Numbered from the stretch's first letter, positions 32,856 to 46,367 are shown. The stretch: DNA of 64,000 nt from Delphinapterus leucas (GCF_002288925.2 NW_022098022.1:3583933-3647932), one strand, 5' to 3'. Notes: a model not told the origin generated them from the sequence alone. Translations and numbers: made by a program.

Positions 32856-35800
32856 TTTCTTTTATTTTGACTAAGTTGTTTCCTATTACTTATTGTACTC
32901 TCTTGATAGTAATAAATTCCATAATTCTTTCTACATTTCAAATCAGCTATTGCTATATCTGGATGCAATACAGAATCAATTATGGATGATATACCAGTTA
33001 GAATAGCTAGAATGCTGTTTTGCTTCCAAGTGTCACATATAATAATTACTGTGATGTGTATTAGAAAGAATAACAAAATACTATAATTTCAACAACAAAT
33101 TTGCATGTAATTTTGAAATCATATTCATAAATGCAAAAAACTACAAACCTGCGAGAGTAGATAAGGAAAGATTGTTATACATATGAAGGGTTTGTTCTTT
33201 GAAAATCTGCTTAATTAAGATACTGCAGTATAGTCTGTATATTCCTCTTCCATGAGATTCTCTTTTATACATTACACTGGAGTGGATTATAATACTGACA
33301 CAATGCTAAGAAACACAGTGTCTGTTTCTTTTACTACAGCAACAGTATTCTCTACTTGGCTTGGTTTTCATTTTGCTTTCCTGTTAATCTTTCCTTCTTT
33401 CTTTGTTTTTAAAGACTTAGGAAGAGGGTACATTATCAATGTATACAATAAACTTTACAATTTTGAAAAAATATACTGAATTAGAATTATAAACCCTGGG
33501 ATGTCACACGAGAGCAATGTAACATACTGCTCTAGTTTATTACATTATGGGTATAGCACTTAACTCTTATTTTATCACTGGGTGTCAAGTACATACCTGA
33601 GTCTATTTGCAAGTTTTTAATTTAGGAACTCTTTAAAATTTGTTTAACAAAACTGCTATTTAAAACTGTGTTGGAATTTTATCAGTATTAGAATCACCTC
33701 AAAATTTGAATGTCTCAGATAATTATTGTTTTCAATGACTTCATAAAAAGAGAATCTCTGAAATTATCTGACTAGTCATGGTCATACTTCATGCAGGTAT
33801 TTGTCATGTTATAATATCTAGTATGTACATCTGTAGCTTTATAAGTCTCTCTATATCTATATACACATATATTGTTGTTATTGTTTTTTATTATTAAGTA
33901 TATTAAACTTAAAATGAAAACTCACTTCAAATTTAACTTTTTAAAGGCTTGTTTGTATATATTATATTTTACCTATGTCTCATGTCTCCAGAGAGTCATT
34001 CTATTGCTGCTTCTTTTAATGTATGAAAAATAGGACCAAAGTAAAATTATGAGAAATAAGAGAAAAGAAGTGGAAGTAGTTTCATATTATTTCACAGACA
34101 TTTTTCCTTTAATTGCACATCATCAGATAAGATTATTGTCTTGATTTCTGACTTTATGAAAGTTCACAAATCTAAGGTCATAATCTTTTACAGATTAATT
34201 TATCATAGTTCCCACACAAGCTGAAGATGAGAACAGAGCTGGCGTAAGTTAAATTTAGACCATTAACATGTTTTTACAAAATTTAAGTTAAACATTTAGT
34301 TGCTAAGAATAACGATGTTTTAGGATTTCTATACGATAGAAAAGTAAGATACAAATAAAATAACACGTGAAGATTAATGTTAGGAATGAGATACACAGGG
34401 AAGCATACGGAAGTAAGGGAGAGAAAATTTTGGAAAAGGTAAAGTTAAAATAGTGATAGACCCTGATATAGTCTTTCTTAACAGGAGTCTGAATTTAATG
34501 CCGAGTGATTCTGAGCTATTGAATTACTGAGATGGACTCCCTTAAACCCACATCACTCATCTTCTTAATATAGTAAAGTGAATTAATACCACCTTATACA
34601 TCATGCTTTGCTCATGTCAGCTAGCAGTAAAATTCTTCACCAAAAATGCTTCTATATACCTCTTACTAATATCACTGCTACTCTTACTTGCTTTTGCCTA
34701 TCTTTGACAATGATACTTCTGATATACTTCGTTTCTGCCCTATACATTTTGGAATAACAGTTGATGTAGAGTTTCTTTTAATGTCAGTTTTTGAGAAATG
34801 TGTACAGAGTATAAATTTTTCTTATTCTCACTGTGGATTTTAAGATTTAAAAAAAATCATGCTTGTTCTAAGAATGAGAAACTTGAATAGGAAATGAGTA
34901 GTTTTTTCTTTTCTGTTTATTTCAATTCTAAACAATTGGTTATTCTAGCAATAATTTAATTTTTTCTACCATGCAATTAGCTTTTCCCTCCATCCATGGA
35001 GTCAAGACAGGGATAGCACACTCACAGTTAGTTCACGACTCTCCCAGAGTCAAGAGTAAACCCGTTCTCAGGTGGAGACCACAATTCATAGGATGTCTAC
35101 TTACATCAAAGAGGGTCAGGAAGAGACTCACAAAAGGGAGTTGGACAGTATTTTTCTTACTCTCTTCTTTCCCTTCATTAAGGGGAAAAATGTCTCAGTA
35201 TCAGAATAACATCGTGATTTCCTGGAGGTTCTCAATCTCATCAACCAAGGTGAAGAGGGAACTTATGAACTTGGAGAAAACTAGCCCCTCCCTAACAGAG
35301 TAGAAGAGTCAACACTCATCTTAGGTGGAAATGCTTGTCTCCCCTAGGCCATTTACCATCCTTATCATAGATCAAGGAATAATCAATATAACTGAAATAA
35401 GAACCTGCATCCACAGGCCTACTTGTTTCTATGTACAGGGATCAGGAGAGACCCCAGCACACATTGCTTACCAGTGATCGTTATTTTAGGAAAATTTTAA
35501 GATGGATTGAACTCAAAGGGTTGCTTATATCTATATCCTGGTAGATGTGTGGCAATGTCAGGTGAAAAGGTGGAGGAAAAATATTTGAGTTGGCGTTGTG
35601 TTTAACTGAGACTCTGTTGTTTGTGAAATTACTCATCTATGTTTTTATTAAGTTAATTTTTAAAAATAAAAATTCTAACCTAAGGAGTTGCTATACAAAT
35701 AAGAGTAGCAAACTCTATAGGTTATTTCTCCACTTAGAAATTCCTTTATTAATATGCTATACATAGTGCTTTGTGGAACCTGCTTTGGGGAAGGGCGGCT

Positions 35801-36855
35801 TCACTACTAAATATGAAAAACAAACAATAAGGAAAAATACTTAAATGCAAATGAACCTGTAACTAATTATAGAAAAATATGTATTGACCAACCATGTGAA
35901 AATGGCTAGAACAAAGGGAAGGGTTTTATGTGCAATGTTCTTATTTCTGAAAATAAATGCCTGCTAAAGGCTTTTTGTCCTTTATTTAGTCAGTATTATT
36001 AGCCAGAATAGGCTAGGCTTATGCGGTTATAAATAAATCTTGAGATCTTAGTGCTTAAGACAAGAAAAATTGTGTGTATTTCTTAGTTTGATGATTTGAA
36101 AATAATTGTATGTATAGATATTGAGAAATATAGCTAGATAGATATAGGTATAGGTAGATAGAAGAGGGTTGAGTGATTCTCCTGTGTGGCATGATGCTCC
36201 CTTAATTCAGCCTTCTTGCATGTTCTAAGTCCACCATCTCTTAGCTGTTCAGATAGGAGAATTTTGAAAAAGCATATATTTATCTATCAGTAAACCGTAT
36301 GTTTACTTTGGTTCAGAAGTAGCAAATATGTTGGCTAATTGGCATTAATTATATGACCATGCCTAAATTGAGAATAGCGAAATGCGTATAGATTTTTGAT
36401 AAGGCTAACACTCTCCTGCCTAAATATTTTTTTCTATAAGTTTTGTAATAGTACTGGGGAAAGAATCTAATTAGGTTACATGGTGGTTATGAAATCAATA
36501 AATCATTTCATCACTAGTTTGAACATTGAAAAATACTTTCTCATACTATACTTTAGTACTAAATTTTATTGATCAGATTTTCACATTTATAAAAGATTCT
36601 CTATAAGATATAAAAGAAATTATAAAGGGAGACTCATGGGTGGATGAAAATGACAACTGACATGCAAAAATGGAAAGTACGGCATATTGAAATTCTGTAA
36701 CTATAGATTGGAAAAGATCTCATTATTTCCTGGAATATCTTTTAGGTTGCAAATACACATAGCATAATTTCATACTACATAATAGAATATAAAGAAAGAT
36801 TGAAACTTATTTGAGGTTGATAATGGCTACAGCCTATTTATTTATATTATTGAAA
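32856..36855. other. Longest unassigned stretch (about 4 kb)
   Basis: I see no gene, RNA, or confident transposon. The least random part is 34971-35460, which is less A+T-rich and holds an open frame of 110 codons at 34971-35303 (start MQLAFPSIHGVKTG) without any recognisable domain, splice context or upstream signal. It could be very old repeat or retroviral debris. The rest is A+T-rich with short TA and TATC-like patches (33850-33890, 36128-36162). Confidence 0.45.
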
Positions 36856-36859
36856 TTTA

Positions 36860-37060
36860 AATCTGCAAGTATTTTTTGAGCACCTACTCTATTCAGAGCA
36901 CTGTAGTAAGCATTAGGAATTAAAAACGTTAATCTGACATATTCTCCAAAAATAGAAATTTACATTCTACTGAGGGAAACAAACACATATGACCACTGCA
37001 AAACAAAGCAGACAAATGACTGTTGTAATAAATGTTTGTTTTTCAATGAGAAAATAGGAG
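36860..37060 (+). repeat. Ancient mammalian repeat, same family as 25236-25500
   Basis: 'ttttttgagcacctactcta' and 'gcactgtagtaagcattagg', followed by 'ttacattctactgagggaaa' and 'caaacacatatgaccact'. Same order of motifs as at 25236. The family name is not certain. Confidence 0.5.
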
Positions 37061-37261
37061 ATAGAGATTATTTCTGATTCAAGGAATTGAGAATTTGTTC
37101 TGGAAAGAGGTTCTCATTGAGTATTATCAGAACATGGTTAAGCAGACAAGTAAATTAAGATGATATCTAGTAACAATATCCATGGGGAAAATATACGAGG
37201 AGAGGGTTTTTCTGGAGATGTTCTGGGAAAAACTGTATGCTTTATTCAGCTGGAGCATATG

Positions 37262-37500
37262 ACAGGATAAAATAATAATGATAATGTCAATATTATTAGT
37301 AGTAGATAATCTATTTAATGCTTGCTCTGGGCCAAAACTATGAACATTTCCTATATATTAATTCTTACACAACTGTATAAAATAGGTTATCTCATTCTTC
37401 TCACCTTATGGAAGACAAAATTGAGCGCTTTAGTAACTTTAACAGGTTTATACATCTAATGAGTTATAGATCTGAGATTCAAACCGAATGGGGAGGAAAG
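37262..37500 (-). repeat. MIR SINE
   Basis: 'aatgcttgctctgggccaaa', 'atattaattcttacacaact', 'aggttatctcattcttctca' and 'acatctaatgagttatagat' followed by 'tgagattcaaaccga' reproduce the MIR order in reverse. Confidence 0.75.
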
Positions 37501-38205
37501 TAACAATGGAGCAAGGTAAATAACACAATAAGACCCTGAGGGTATTCACTATTTGGGAAACAAACAAATTCATATTGATGTCTTTGGTTTGAGGGGTACA
37601 AAAATCAAAGCCCAGGCCAAGGCCGCGCAGGGTGAGAAGCCTATTAGAACACCTGCCCGAAGGCTACACCCTCAGGGTGAGGATTGTGATCCATGATCCC
37701 ACAGCCTAAGAAGGTTCTGGGAGGTTTTAGGAGTTACAACTTCAGTCATGGACTCAAATAACCAGGCTATGCACTAGGTTATGCAAATTCCAATAAAGGA
37801 ACTGAGATGGGAGAGTCTAGGGTAAACATGAAGAATGGAAAGCAGGCTAAAATACAAAGTATGTAAACCAAAAGAAGTAAAATATGTTACTTTTTATACA
37901 ATGTTTAAACATCCTTTAAAAAGTATGTTTATTAGAGGTTAATTTCATTTTCAGAATATTTTCATAGGCTTATTTTACAAAGGTTGATAACTAGATATGG
38001 CACAGTTTGATCTTATGCCCAACAGCATGTGAGCTGACAAAACTAGATAATATTTGAGTGAAAGACAAAGCAATATATTTTTCTCCATGTTCATCAATCC
38101 CTCAATGAAACATATAATCCTGGAGGAAAATAAATCTTCATTTGATTTGTAATAATTATCACGCCTATAATTGCTAAATCTCTCTTCTTCATATTCTCTC
38201 TCCCT
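37501..38205. other. Unassigned sequence
   Basis: No gene or named repeat. A small G+C-richer patch at 37605-37700 ('ggccgcgcagggtgagaagc') stands out but matches nothing I recognise. Confidence 0.4.
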
Positions 38206-38375
38206 GTATATATACGTGCATATGTATGTGTATGTAATATAAAATTATAAATTGATATATACTCTATTATATAATTATATATACTATATACTATATATAA
38301 GTTGTTTTATATATAGTATACTTATTGTGTAATTTGTATATATAAAATTTCATATATATTTATGTAATTTATTAT
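38206..38375. repeat. A+T dinucleotide-rich low-complexity tract
   Basis: Repeated 'tatata', 'tatgtatgtgtatgtaatat' and 'ctatatactatatataag' elements over about 170 bases. Includes self-complementary parts able to form cruciforms. Confidence 0.8.
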
Positions 38376-38708
38376 AGAATCTATAAACTTACAATAAACT
38401 TAGGAGGGAGTTTTTGGTTTTGTCGGAATAGACATAAAATAAAGGCTAAGAAACCTTAACGTTACTCTTACTGTTGTAGATTAGCAAGTTAATTCAAGCA
38501 ACAGAAGATAAATATTTAGCAAGAAAACAAATTGTTTGCTAAGGTAAAATACTCAACATATTGGATTGGAACCTAAAACAGAGTTCATGCGAGATGCACT
38601 ATTCTTTCCCACCTGTTCAGTTCTTACTTTGAAATATCAATGGCTCTTACTCCTGGGTATGAAAACTTAAAAGCTCTCTTGGTAGAAGCTGAGTCAACCA
38701 TCAAGCCT

Positions 38709-38830
38709 GGGAATGCCCTGGCCTTCCAGTGGTTTGGACTCCGCGCTTCCACTGCAGGGGGCATGGGTTGTATCCCTGGTTGGGGAACTAAGATCCTGCA
38801 TGCTGCGTGGCTGGCCAAAAGAAAAAAAAT
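38709..38830 (+). mobile_element. CHR-1-like tRNA-derived SINE
   Basis: 'gggaatgccctggccttcca' head, 'ctgcagggggcatgggttgt' B-box region, 'ggttggggaactaagatcct' body and 'gtggctggccaaaagaaaaa' tail. Same short SINE type as 8065-8200. More diverged; no confident target duplication seen. Confidence 0.82.
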
Positions 38831-41800
38831 TAAGCTTCTGTTTATGCTGCCATCCCTCTTACATAAGAGAAACCCAAAGTTATGACTAATGGGTGTGGTT
38901 GCATTATTTGTCAAAGTAAAATAGTTAGCTTACCTTGACCCTTAAAAATATAGCAGGGATGAAAGCAAAATGACTTAGGGAAGTTTGGATTTGGGAATAA
39001 TATTTTTCAAAAGATGGGAGCTGTAATACAGATTTGTGGCATTTTAGGCAGAGCTTTAGTTAAAAATCCTACCTTACCTATTTTTTAAATAAGAAAATCC
39101 ATCCTTATTAGTTTTCTCACGATTTTCACCCTATGATTAGATATATAATAATCCATTTGGTGTGAATAATATCCATAATCAAAACAATTTCCACATAATT
39201 TAAGTAATTCCTGTAACAAACTATTTGATAAGAAAAACATAATTTTTGAAGGCAAGTGTGTTGTTATTATCTTAGCTACATTAATTTAAATGTGCTCAAT
39301 ATTACATGGGAAAGAAAAAAGTTAGATATGTATTACTATATTTTTATACTTTCCTTAAAATTTTTCTGTAAACATAAAGCAGTTTTATCAGTCTTACATA
39401 TGAAAATAGCATTAACTTTTATAATAACATCTTTAAATGTGAAGGACAATGATGTCTTTTACATAAAAGCTTGTCATGGTTGTAACATTTTAAAATGCAG
39501 AATGGAAGCCAAGAAGATGAATTACTTTCCCAAATAGCCCAATAAATGGAATCCAAAAGTTGTTAAGAATGGCATTGGTAAAATAGTGTATTGGGGATTT
39601 TATTATACAATTTTGATTTTAAAAGAGTGGTAAAATTTTGTCTGGTTTCAAATGAGACAATTCAACTATGAAAATAAGTGCTGACATTGTATGCAGAAAC
39701 TAATTAGGGTGTGGCTAAAGGAAATAAGTCAGCAGTATTAATGAGTCATTCAGATAAAAATTTCAGTGTGCTTTTGCTTATTCTTTCTTCTATTTTTAGG
39801 TTAGGTTTCATGACAATCACTGTAAGTCAGAAAAGCAGAACATAATTTATATAGGCATGTGTTACTATGTCATTCACAACTGCTATTTGTGTCAGATTAA
39901 CACACTATGTCATGAATTGTAATTATTTCAGACTGAGGAACTTTCCTCCTCACTTCTACTATGACCTTCACTCCAGTTCAAACCTGTCTGCAGTATTCTA
40001 TATCTGTCTCTTCTCTACCTTCAATTTACAATTTCCTTACTTGGTGTATTTTTCACATTTCTTTGCTTGAATCCATGCCTTTAGTCAAAAGCCAATTGTA
40101 ATTTTTTGTTTGCTTGTTTATTTTCTGTAGAGTATACAAAGGAGATCTAGGTAACTGGCCAGTTTCTTCCCTGCAGCTAACTGCCTAGCCTGAGCATGAC
40201 AGAACAAGGAGAAAACAAGAGAAGGGAGACATGTAGGAAAATATAAAGGAAACGCTTTGAGTATTTAGTGGGGAAGATGAACTGTAAGCATCTGGACACA
40301 GAAAATAAGAGCAATTTAAAGTGAATAAGAAGGGACTTCAAAAACAGGAGGTGGGACAAAAGAAGACATATTTCACATTGGCCAAAAAAACAGAGAAATG
40401 AGAAGACTAAAGAGTAGGAGGAAACGTGTGAAAAAACTTAATGAAAATCAGAGAGGTCATTCACCATCTGTGAAATAAGCAATAAAGGCTAAACCGGTCT
40501 CAGACCAAGCACTCTGGCTGTGGGTGATTGGCAAATGGTAAAGTCAGGGTTTAGGGCTGAAGGAGAAGAGAGACAATCACAGAGGGATTAGCATCTCAAA
40601 AAGAAGCCCAGAGGAAAAGGAAAAGCAAAGTCTGAAAGAGCAAGGAAGCTTAGAGAAGGATTATGCAAGGGAAAAAGAAAAAAAATCCATTAAGAAAGGA
40701 GGAAAAGAAAATATAATATAAATGAAACTAAATTAGATGAACATTGGGAACAAAAATGTGTAAGAGGCAAAAATGGTATTTTATGATTAATGAATATGAA
40801 AAATACAGATAAAGTTATAGGAAAAAATCAGCCACTATTAATATACATGAGATTAAAAAACAGATATTTCTTTATATAGTTAGGTTTATAGAGGTACTGC
40901 CTATGTGAAAGTAAAAAGTGTTCTGATAGCTACAGAAAGTTCCATAAACATCAATTTGCTGGGGCAGGAGGAAGGACCAAAACAGGTTACTGGTTGACAG
41001 TTGAGGTCATTTTCTGTCTGCTAGTAAGAGAAGTAAGTAATATGTGAATGATGCCATATACATACATAACAGAAAAAGCTAGTCAAGACAGTTGACATTA
41101 TAATATAAAACCAAAAGTTTTTGGAAAGGCGCTTGGTTTGTTCATGTCTTAAAAGTAACGCCAACTCATAGTGAAAGGCGAAGCAAAAGACAGTGAAAAG
41201 ACCTTGAGCCCTACATATTAAGACGCCAAATAAAAGAAAAACATTTTAGAAACTTCAAAAACTTTTATTTCTTTTAGTGAAGCTCATTCAAGATAGAGAA
41301 AACATGATAGACAAGGATATGAATTGAAGCTGTGTGTACACATGTATCTGTCCATTTGTTTGTGTTTGTGTATGTTTTAATCAAAATAAATGCAGACAAA
41401 AATCTATCAGAATATAGAAGGTGTAACATAGCACTTAAACTGTCCAGAAACTTGTGTGTTCATTAATTAAACTATGAGTATAAATAAATACAGAGAAAGA
41501 GTTGTACACATGAGCATACATACACTCATCATACACAGAAGGAGAAATGACAAAGTCTGTGATATATGAACCCACTCTCTTTTACTTAACATAAGAAGGG
41601 GTATATCAGAAATATGCCACTTTCTAAAGATATTGACTTCATGCTATTAAAATGATTGTTTTATTGAAAAGATTAATCAACATATATTTAAACTTGTCTG
41701 TTTGGTGAGTATAACTATGTCAGTCACCCAAACAGGTACGAATTTGGTAAAGGAAACATTTTGTAAAGGTTGTTAATGGCATTCTGATCCTTTTAGGAAG

Positions 41801-42238
41801 AGAATCTTCGATGTAACAGACTCAGTCTTTACATTAATGTGTCTTTACATTATTTAATCTTTATGTATAGACTCAGTCCAAAAATCAATCTGTAATAATT
41901 AACCTTAAGACAACATAAACATAGCAAAATATACTTTTCAGTAAGTATACAATAAGAATCTGCTGTGTGCTAGATTCTACCATTGAAAATAGAGAACAAA
42001 TTGAGCAAATGAAGAAAAGGTAAATCCATGTTCTTTAATGAGAACTAGATAAAATGTGATATGAGTTACCTTGAGCATAATTATTATGCAAAGCACTATA
42101 AATGATTTTCAGTAAAGTTCTGAAGTTAATTTTAATTTTGTCCACATTAAAGATCTAGGGAAACTTAGTCCATATTGTGGCTCAAATAATTTTCTCTGTT
42201 GTTTACACCTAGTTCTCTATTTGTCCTTTGGTTGTTAA
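38831..42238. other. Unassigned A+T-rich stretch
   Basis: No gene or named repeat over about 3.4 kb. 40190-40720 is purine-rich on the plus strand. A small repeated element 'tagactcagtc' occurs at about 41818 and 41870. Frames here are short and unsupported. Confidence 0.45.
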
Positions 42239-42749
42239 GGTTGAGTTAACTTTAAATGTTTTAAATTTATTTTTAAATTTACCTACAGCCAGGTTCATTC
42301 TGTGTGGTATATGTTTCAAGAGTCATGACAAATACATACAGTTCTTCGTCCACCGTCACAGTGTTGATATGGACTGGTTTCCACAGTCAAAAATATTCTC
42401 TCCCGTGTAGCCCTAGTCCAGCATCTGGAATCCACTGATCTGTTTTTGTTTTTTGTTTTCTTGTCCCTGTATTAGTGTCCTTTTTAGAATGTCATATAAA
42501 TGGACTCATACCTTATATAGCCTTTTGAGTTTTCCATCTCTCACTCAGCGAAATGAATTTGAGAGCATCAATAGTTTTTATTTTTACTGCTGAGTAGTAT
42601 TCTCTTGTATGGATATAACACAGCTTGTTTATCTATTAACCAGTTGAAGGACAGTTGATAGTTTCCAACTTGGGTCTATTATGAATGAAGGCTATAAATA
42701 TTCACGTGCAGGTTTTAGATGAACATAATTGCTTAATTCCCTATAAGAA
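42239..42749 (-). repeat. Old L1 3' end, antisense
   Basis: Plus strand reads 'gtcatataaatggactcata', 'actgctgagtagtattctct', 'ttatctattaaccagttgaa' and 'gggtctattatgaatgaagg', the reversed distal end of an old L1. Ends abruptly against a sense L1 piece. Confidence 0.75.
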
Positions 42750-42985
42750 ACACACTTCAAATGTAAACATATAGTTAGGTTAAAAGTAAAAGAATCAAGC
42801 AATTTGTACCATGGAAACATTAAAGCAAATAAACCTGGGATAGCCATAATGATTTTAGACAAAACAAATTCCAGAGCAGGGGTTATTTTCTGGGATAAGA
42901 AGGAGCATAAATAATAAAAAAGAGGTCAGCTCTCCAAGAAGGCATATCAAATATGAATGTATGAATCTACAAATCGGACTTCAGA
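42750..42985 (+). repeat. L1 ORF2 endonuclease-region fragment
   Basis: 'aagaaacacacttcaaatgt', 'gttaggttaaaagtaaaaga', 'tagccataatgattttagac' and 'aagaaggcatatcaaatatg' follow the L1 endonuclease coding region. With 43120-43688 it may be one internally deleted L1, as at 26837-27955; the join is not proven. Confidence 0.7.
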
Positions 42986-43119
42986 AGTCTTCGGCAGTCT
43001 TCTCCCCTTTGGAGCTGTAAGCAACAAAAGGTTCTACCTTTAATCTGTCAGAAGGTCATTGTGTCATGTTTTGTCATCAAAAGAATCTTTAAATCTTATA
43101 AAACACTTATTTCTAATGA

Positions 43120-43688
43120 ATAGAATATGGAAAGGAACTTTACATTGTCAAAAACTGGGAGACATTCAAGGACTGAGGTTAACATCTTGTTGATGTTAAT
43201 GAACCACGTCAGTATTATGTGCCTCCTGATATAATGCGATGAGAAGGATACTTCATCTTGTGATTTTTCCCCCCAAATTCTAACTCTAGTCCAATTATGA
43301 GAAAATATCAGATAATTCAGAATAAGGGACATTCTAAAAAAATACTTCACTAGAACTATTCAAAGCTCTTAAGTTCATGAAAAAAAAAGGAAAGGCTGAA
43401 AAATTGTCATAGATTGGAAGAGACAGCAGAGTTATAACTAAATGCAACATGGTGTCTTGGCTTACATCTTAGAACACTAAAAGAAAGTGAAAAAACTGAT
43501 GAATTTAATTAATAATATTGTATCAATGCAATTTTTTGTTGTGATTAAGGTATCACATAATATAAGATGTTAATTTTAGGTGAACCTGGGAAATGGGTAT
43601 CCAGGAACTCTCTGTCCTATCTCTGCAACACTTCTGTAAATATAAAATCATTTCAAAATAAAATATGAAATAAATATACAAAACACCA
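43120..43688 (+). repeat. L1M-type 3' UTR repeat, copy 2
   Basis: 'gaggttaacatcttgttgat', 'ctcctgatataatgcgatga', 'gggacattctaaaaaaatac', 'ttaggtgaacctgggaaatg', 'caggaactctctgtcctatc' and 'tcatttcaaaataaaatatg' run in family order to an A-rich end. More complete than copy 1 at 5880-6275. Confidence 0.65.
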
Positions 43689-43734
43689 ATTGACCATAGC
43701 TTTACAGGTTTATTTCAGGACTATTTTGTTTCAT

Positions 43735-44394
43735 TGATTAATATATATATATATTTTGCTAATATTTATTGTCTTGATTACTCTAGCTTTATAATAAGTA
43801 TTGAAACCAGGTTCTTTGGATTCTCTGACTTTGGTTCTTCTTTCCAGAATTGTTTTGCTATTCTTCTTCCTTTATTTTTCCATATTTCTGTCTGCCTTCT
43901 TTTGGATTGAGAATTTTTTATAATTCCATTTTATTTTCTCTATTAATTTATTATTTATACTTCTTACCTTTTAAAACACTTTCCCTAGATTTTATGTCAT
44001 TCACCATGAGTTAGAGTCTGCTTTTAAGGACTATTACACGACTTTCACATGTAGCTTAAGGACTTTACAGCATGATAGTCCCAAATTCTCTCTGTAATTT
44101 TTTATGTTATTCTGATACATTTTAGTTTTACAAATGCTACTGAAACAATATAACATATGGAAATTATTTTTAGACAGATAATTATCTTTTATGACAATAT
44201 ATAAAATCAAAAATCAATTTTATTTCATCTTCATTTATTTCATTTCTGGGTTTCTTTATTTCTTTTTATAGATTCGTGTTTCTGCTTGGGCCATATTTCT
44301 TTGGCTAGCGAAGTTTTAACATTTCTTGAAGTGTGGGGTCTGATGGTAATTAATTATATCATTAATTTTGTCTGCAAAAGTCTTATGTCTTCTT
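43735..44394 (-). repeat. Old L1/HAL1-like fragments, antisense
   Basis: 43735-43930 resembles reversed ORF2 ('gattactctagctttataat', 'ccagaattgttttgctattc'); 44270-44394 resembles the reversed ORF1 C-terminal region ('catttcttgaagtgtggggt', 'tgcaaaagtcttatgtcttc'). The middle is decayed. May be two insertions or a HAL1-type element. A short TA run lies at 43740-43755. Confidence 0.5.
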
Positions 44395-46068
44395 CATTTT
44401 TAAAAATTAATAAACTTTATTTTTAGAGCAGTTTTAGGTTCACAGCGAAACTGAACAGAAAGCAGAGTTTTCGTAAACCCCCTGCCCCCCGTCACCCCCA
44501 TCCCCTCACAACACACAACCTCCTCTCTATCAACATCCCTCACCAGAGTGGTACATGTGTTACAATCTATGAACCTCTATTGACACATCATTATCAGCCC
44601 AAATCCAAAGTTTACCTTAAAGTTCACTCTTTGTATTGTGCATCCTACTGGTTTCACCAAATATATAATGACATGTACCTACCACTGTCGTATCATACAG
44701 AAAAATTTCGCTGCCCTAAAAGTTCTGTGTTCTGTTTATTTCTCCTTCCCCTGTAACCCTGGCCACCACTAATATTTTTTTACTGTCTCCATAGTTTGCC
44801 TTTTTCAGGTTGTTATATAGTTGGAATCATACAGTATATAACCTTTTCAGGTTAGCTCCTTTCACTTAATAATATGCATTTAAGTTTCCCCCATGTCTTT
44901 CCATGATTTGATAGCTCATTTCTTTCTAGTGCCGAATAATCTTCACATTCTGAGTGTGCCACAGTTTACTTATCCATTCACCTATGGAGGGACATCTTGG
45001 TTGCCTCCAAGTTTTGGCAGTAATAAAAAAAAGCTGCAGTAAATATCTGTGTGCAGGTTTTGTGTGGACTTAAGTTTCAGTTCATTTGGGTAAATACCAG
45101 AGAGCTCAATTGCTGGATCATATGATATAAGTATGTTTAGTTTTGTAAGAAACTACCAAACCATCTTCGAAAATGGCTTGCCATTTTGCATTCCCATCAG
45201 CAATGAATGAAGGGTCCTATTACTCCACAGACATGCTAGCATTTGGTGGTGTCAGTGTTCTTGTTTTTTAGCCATTCTGATTGGTGTGTAGTGGTATCTC
45301 ATTTTAATTTGTAATTCCCTAATGACATATGATATGGAGCATCTTTTCATATGCTTACTTGTCACCTATATATATTCTCTAGTGAAGTGTCTGTTTAGAA
45401 TTTTGCCCCATTTTTTTCTTACTGTTGAGTTTTAAGAGTTCTTTGTATATTTTGGATAATAGTCCTTTATCAAATGTGCCTTTTGAAAATATTTTCTCCT
45501 ATTCTGTGGCTTTCCTTCTGATTCTCTTGACAGTGTCTTTTGCAGAGCAGAAGTTTTTAATTTTACTGAAGTCCAGTTTATCAATTATTTATTTAATGGA
45601 TTCTGCCTTTGGTGTATCTGAAAGTCATTGCCATACCGACTGTCACCTAGATTTTCTCCTGTGTTATCTTCTAGGAGTTTTGTAGTTTTACATTTCACAT
45701 TTAGATCTGCAGTTTGTTTGGAGTTAATTTTTGTAACTATCTTTTGTGGAAGAAAACTATCTTATCTCTATTGTATTACCTTTGCTCCTTTGTCAAATAT
45801 CAGTCAAAGAACTTCATATGGATTGATCTCTGCGCTTTCTGTTCTGTTCCATTGATCTGTTTGTCTATTCTTCTACCAATATCACACTGACTTGATTACT
45901 GTAACTTTATGTTAAGTTGTGAAGTCAAGTATTTTCAGTCCTCCAAATCATTCTTTCCTTCTATATTGAGTGGACTATTCGGCGTCTTTTGCCTCTACAT
46001 ATAAACTTTAGAATCATATGTTGATACCCCAAAATAACTTGCTGGGATGTTGATGAGATTGCATTGAA
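44395..46068 (-). repeat. Old L1 3' portion (about 1.7 kb), antisense
   Basis: Starts with the reversed 3' end ('taataaactttatttttaga', 'ttaggttcacagcgaaactg'), followed by 'atacagtatataaccttttc', 'gtgccacagtttacttatcc', 'tccagtttatcaattattta' and 'gttctgttccattgatctgt'. Continuous from the 3' UTR into the ORF2 reverse-transcriptase end; 5' truncated at about 46068. Frames contain many stops. Confidence 0.85.
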
Positions 46069-46367
46069 TCATATCCCAGAAAATCTAGAGCTCGTTGAGA
46101 GTGTCAGGTTTTGTAGAAGAAATTATAGTAAATTGAGGCCTGAAGGAAGAGCAAGAGCTGGACAGGTGAAACGGGGGGCGGCGTGGGTGCTGCAGGCTGA
46201 GTGTGCTGGGGAGCCGGGCAGTTCTGCATTATTATGGCAGACACAGATCATTCCCACTGTTAATAAATTGATTCTGTACCATGTGAAATAAGATGTGAGA
46301 ATATATAGAAAATAATATAGGATAAAATATATGAAAACAAAGCCCTACAGTCTAGGACAGTGGTATC
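46069..46367. other. Unassigned sequence with a small G+C-rich patch
   Basis: 46165-46225 ('acggggggcggcgtgggtgc') is markedly G+C-rich compared with everything around it. No gene or repeat recognised. Confidence 0.4.
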
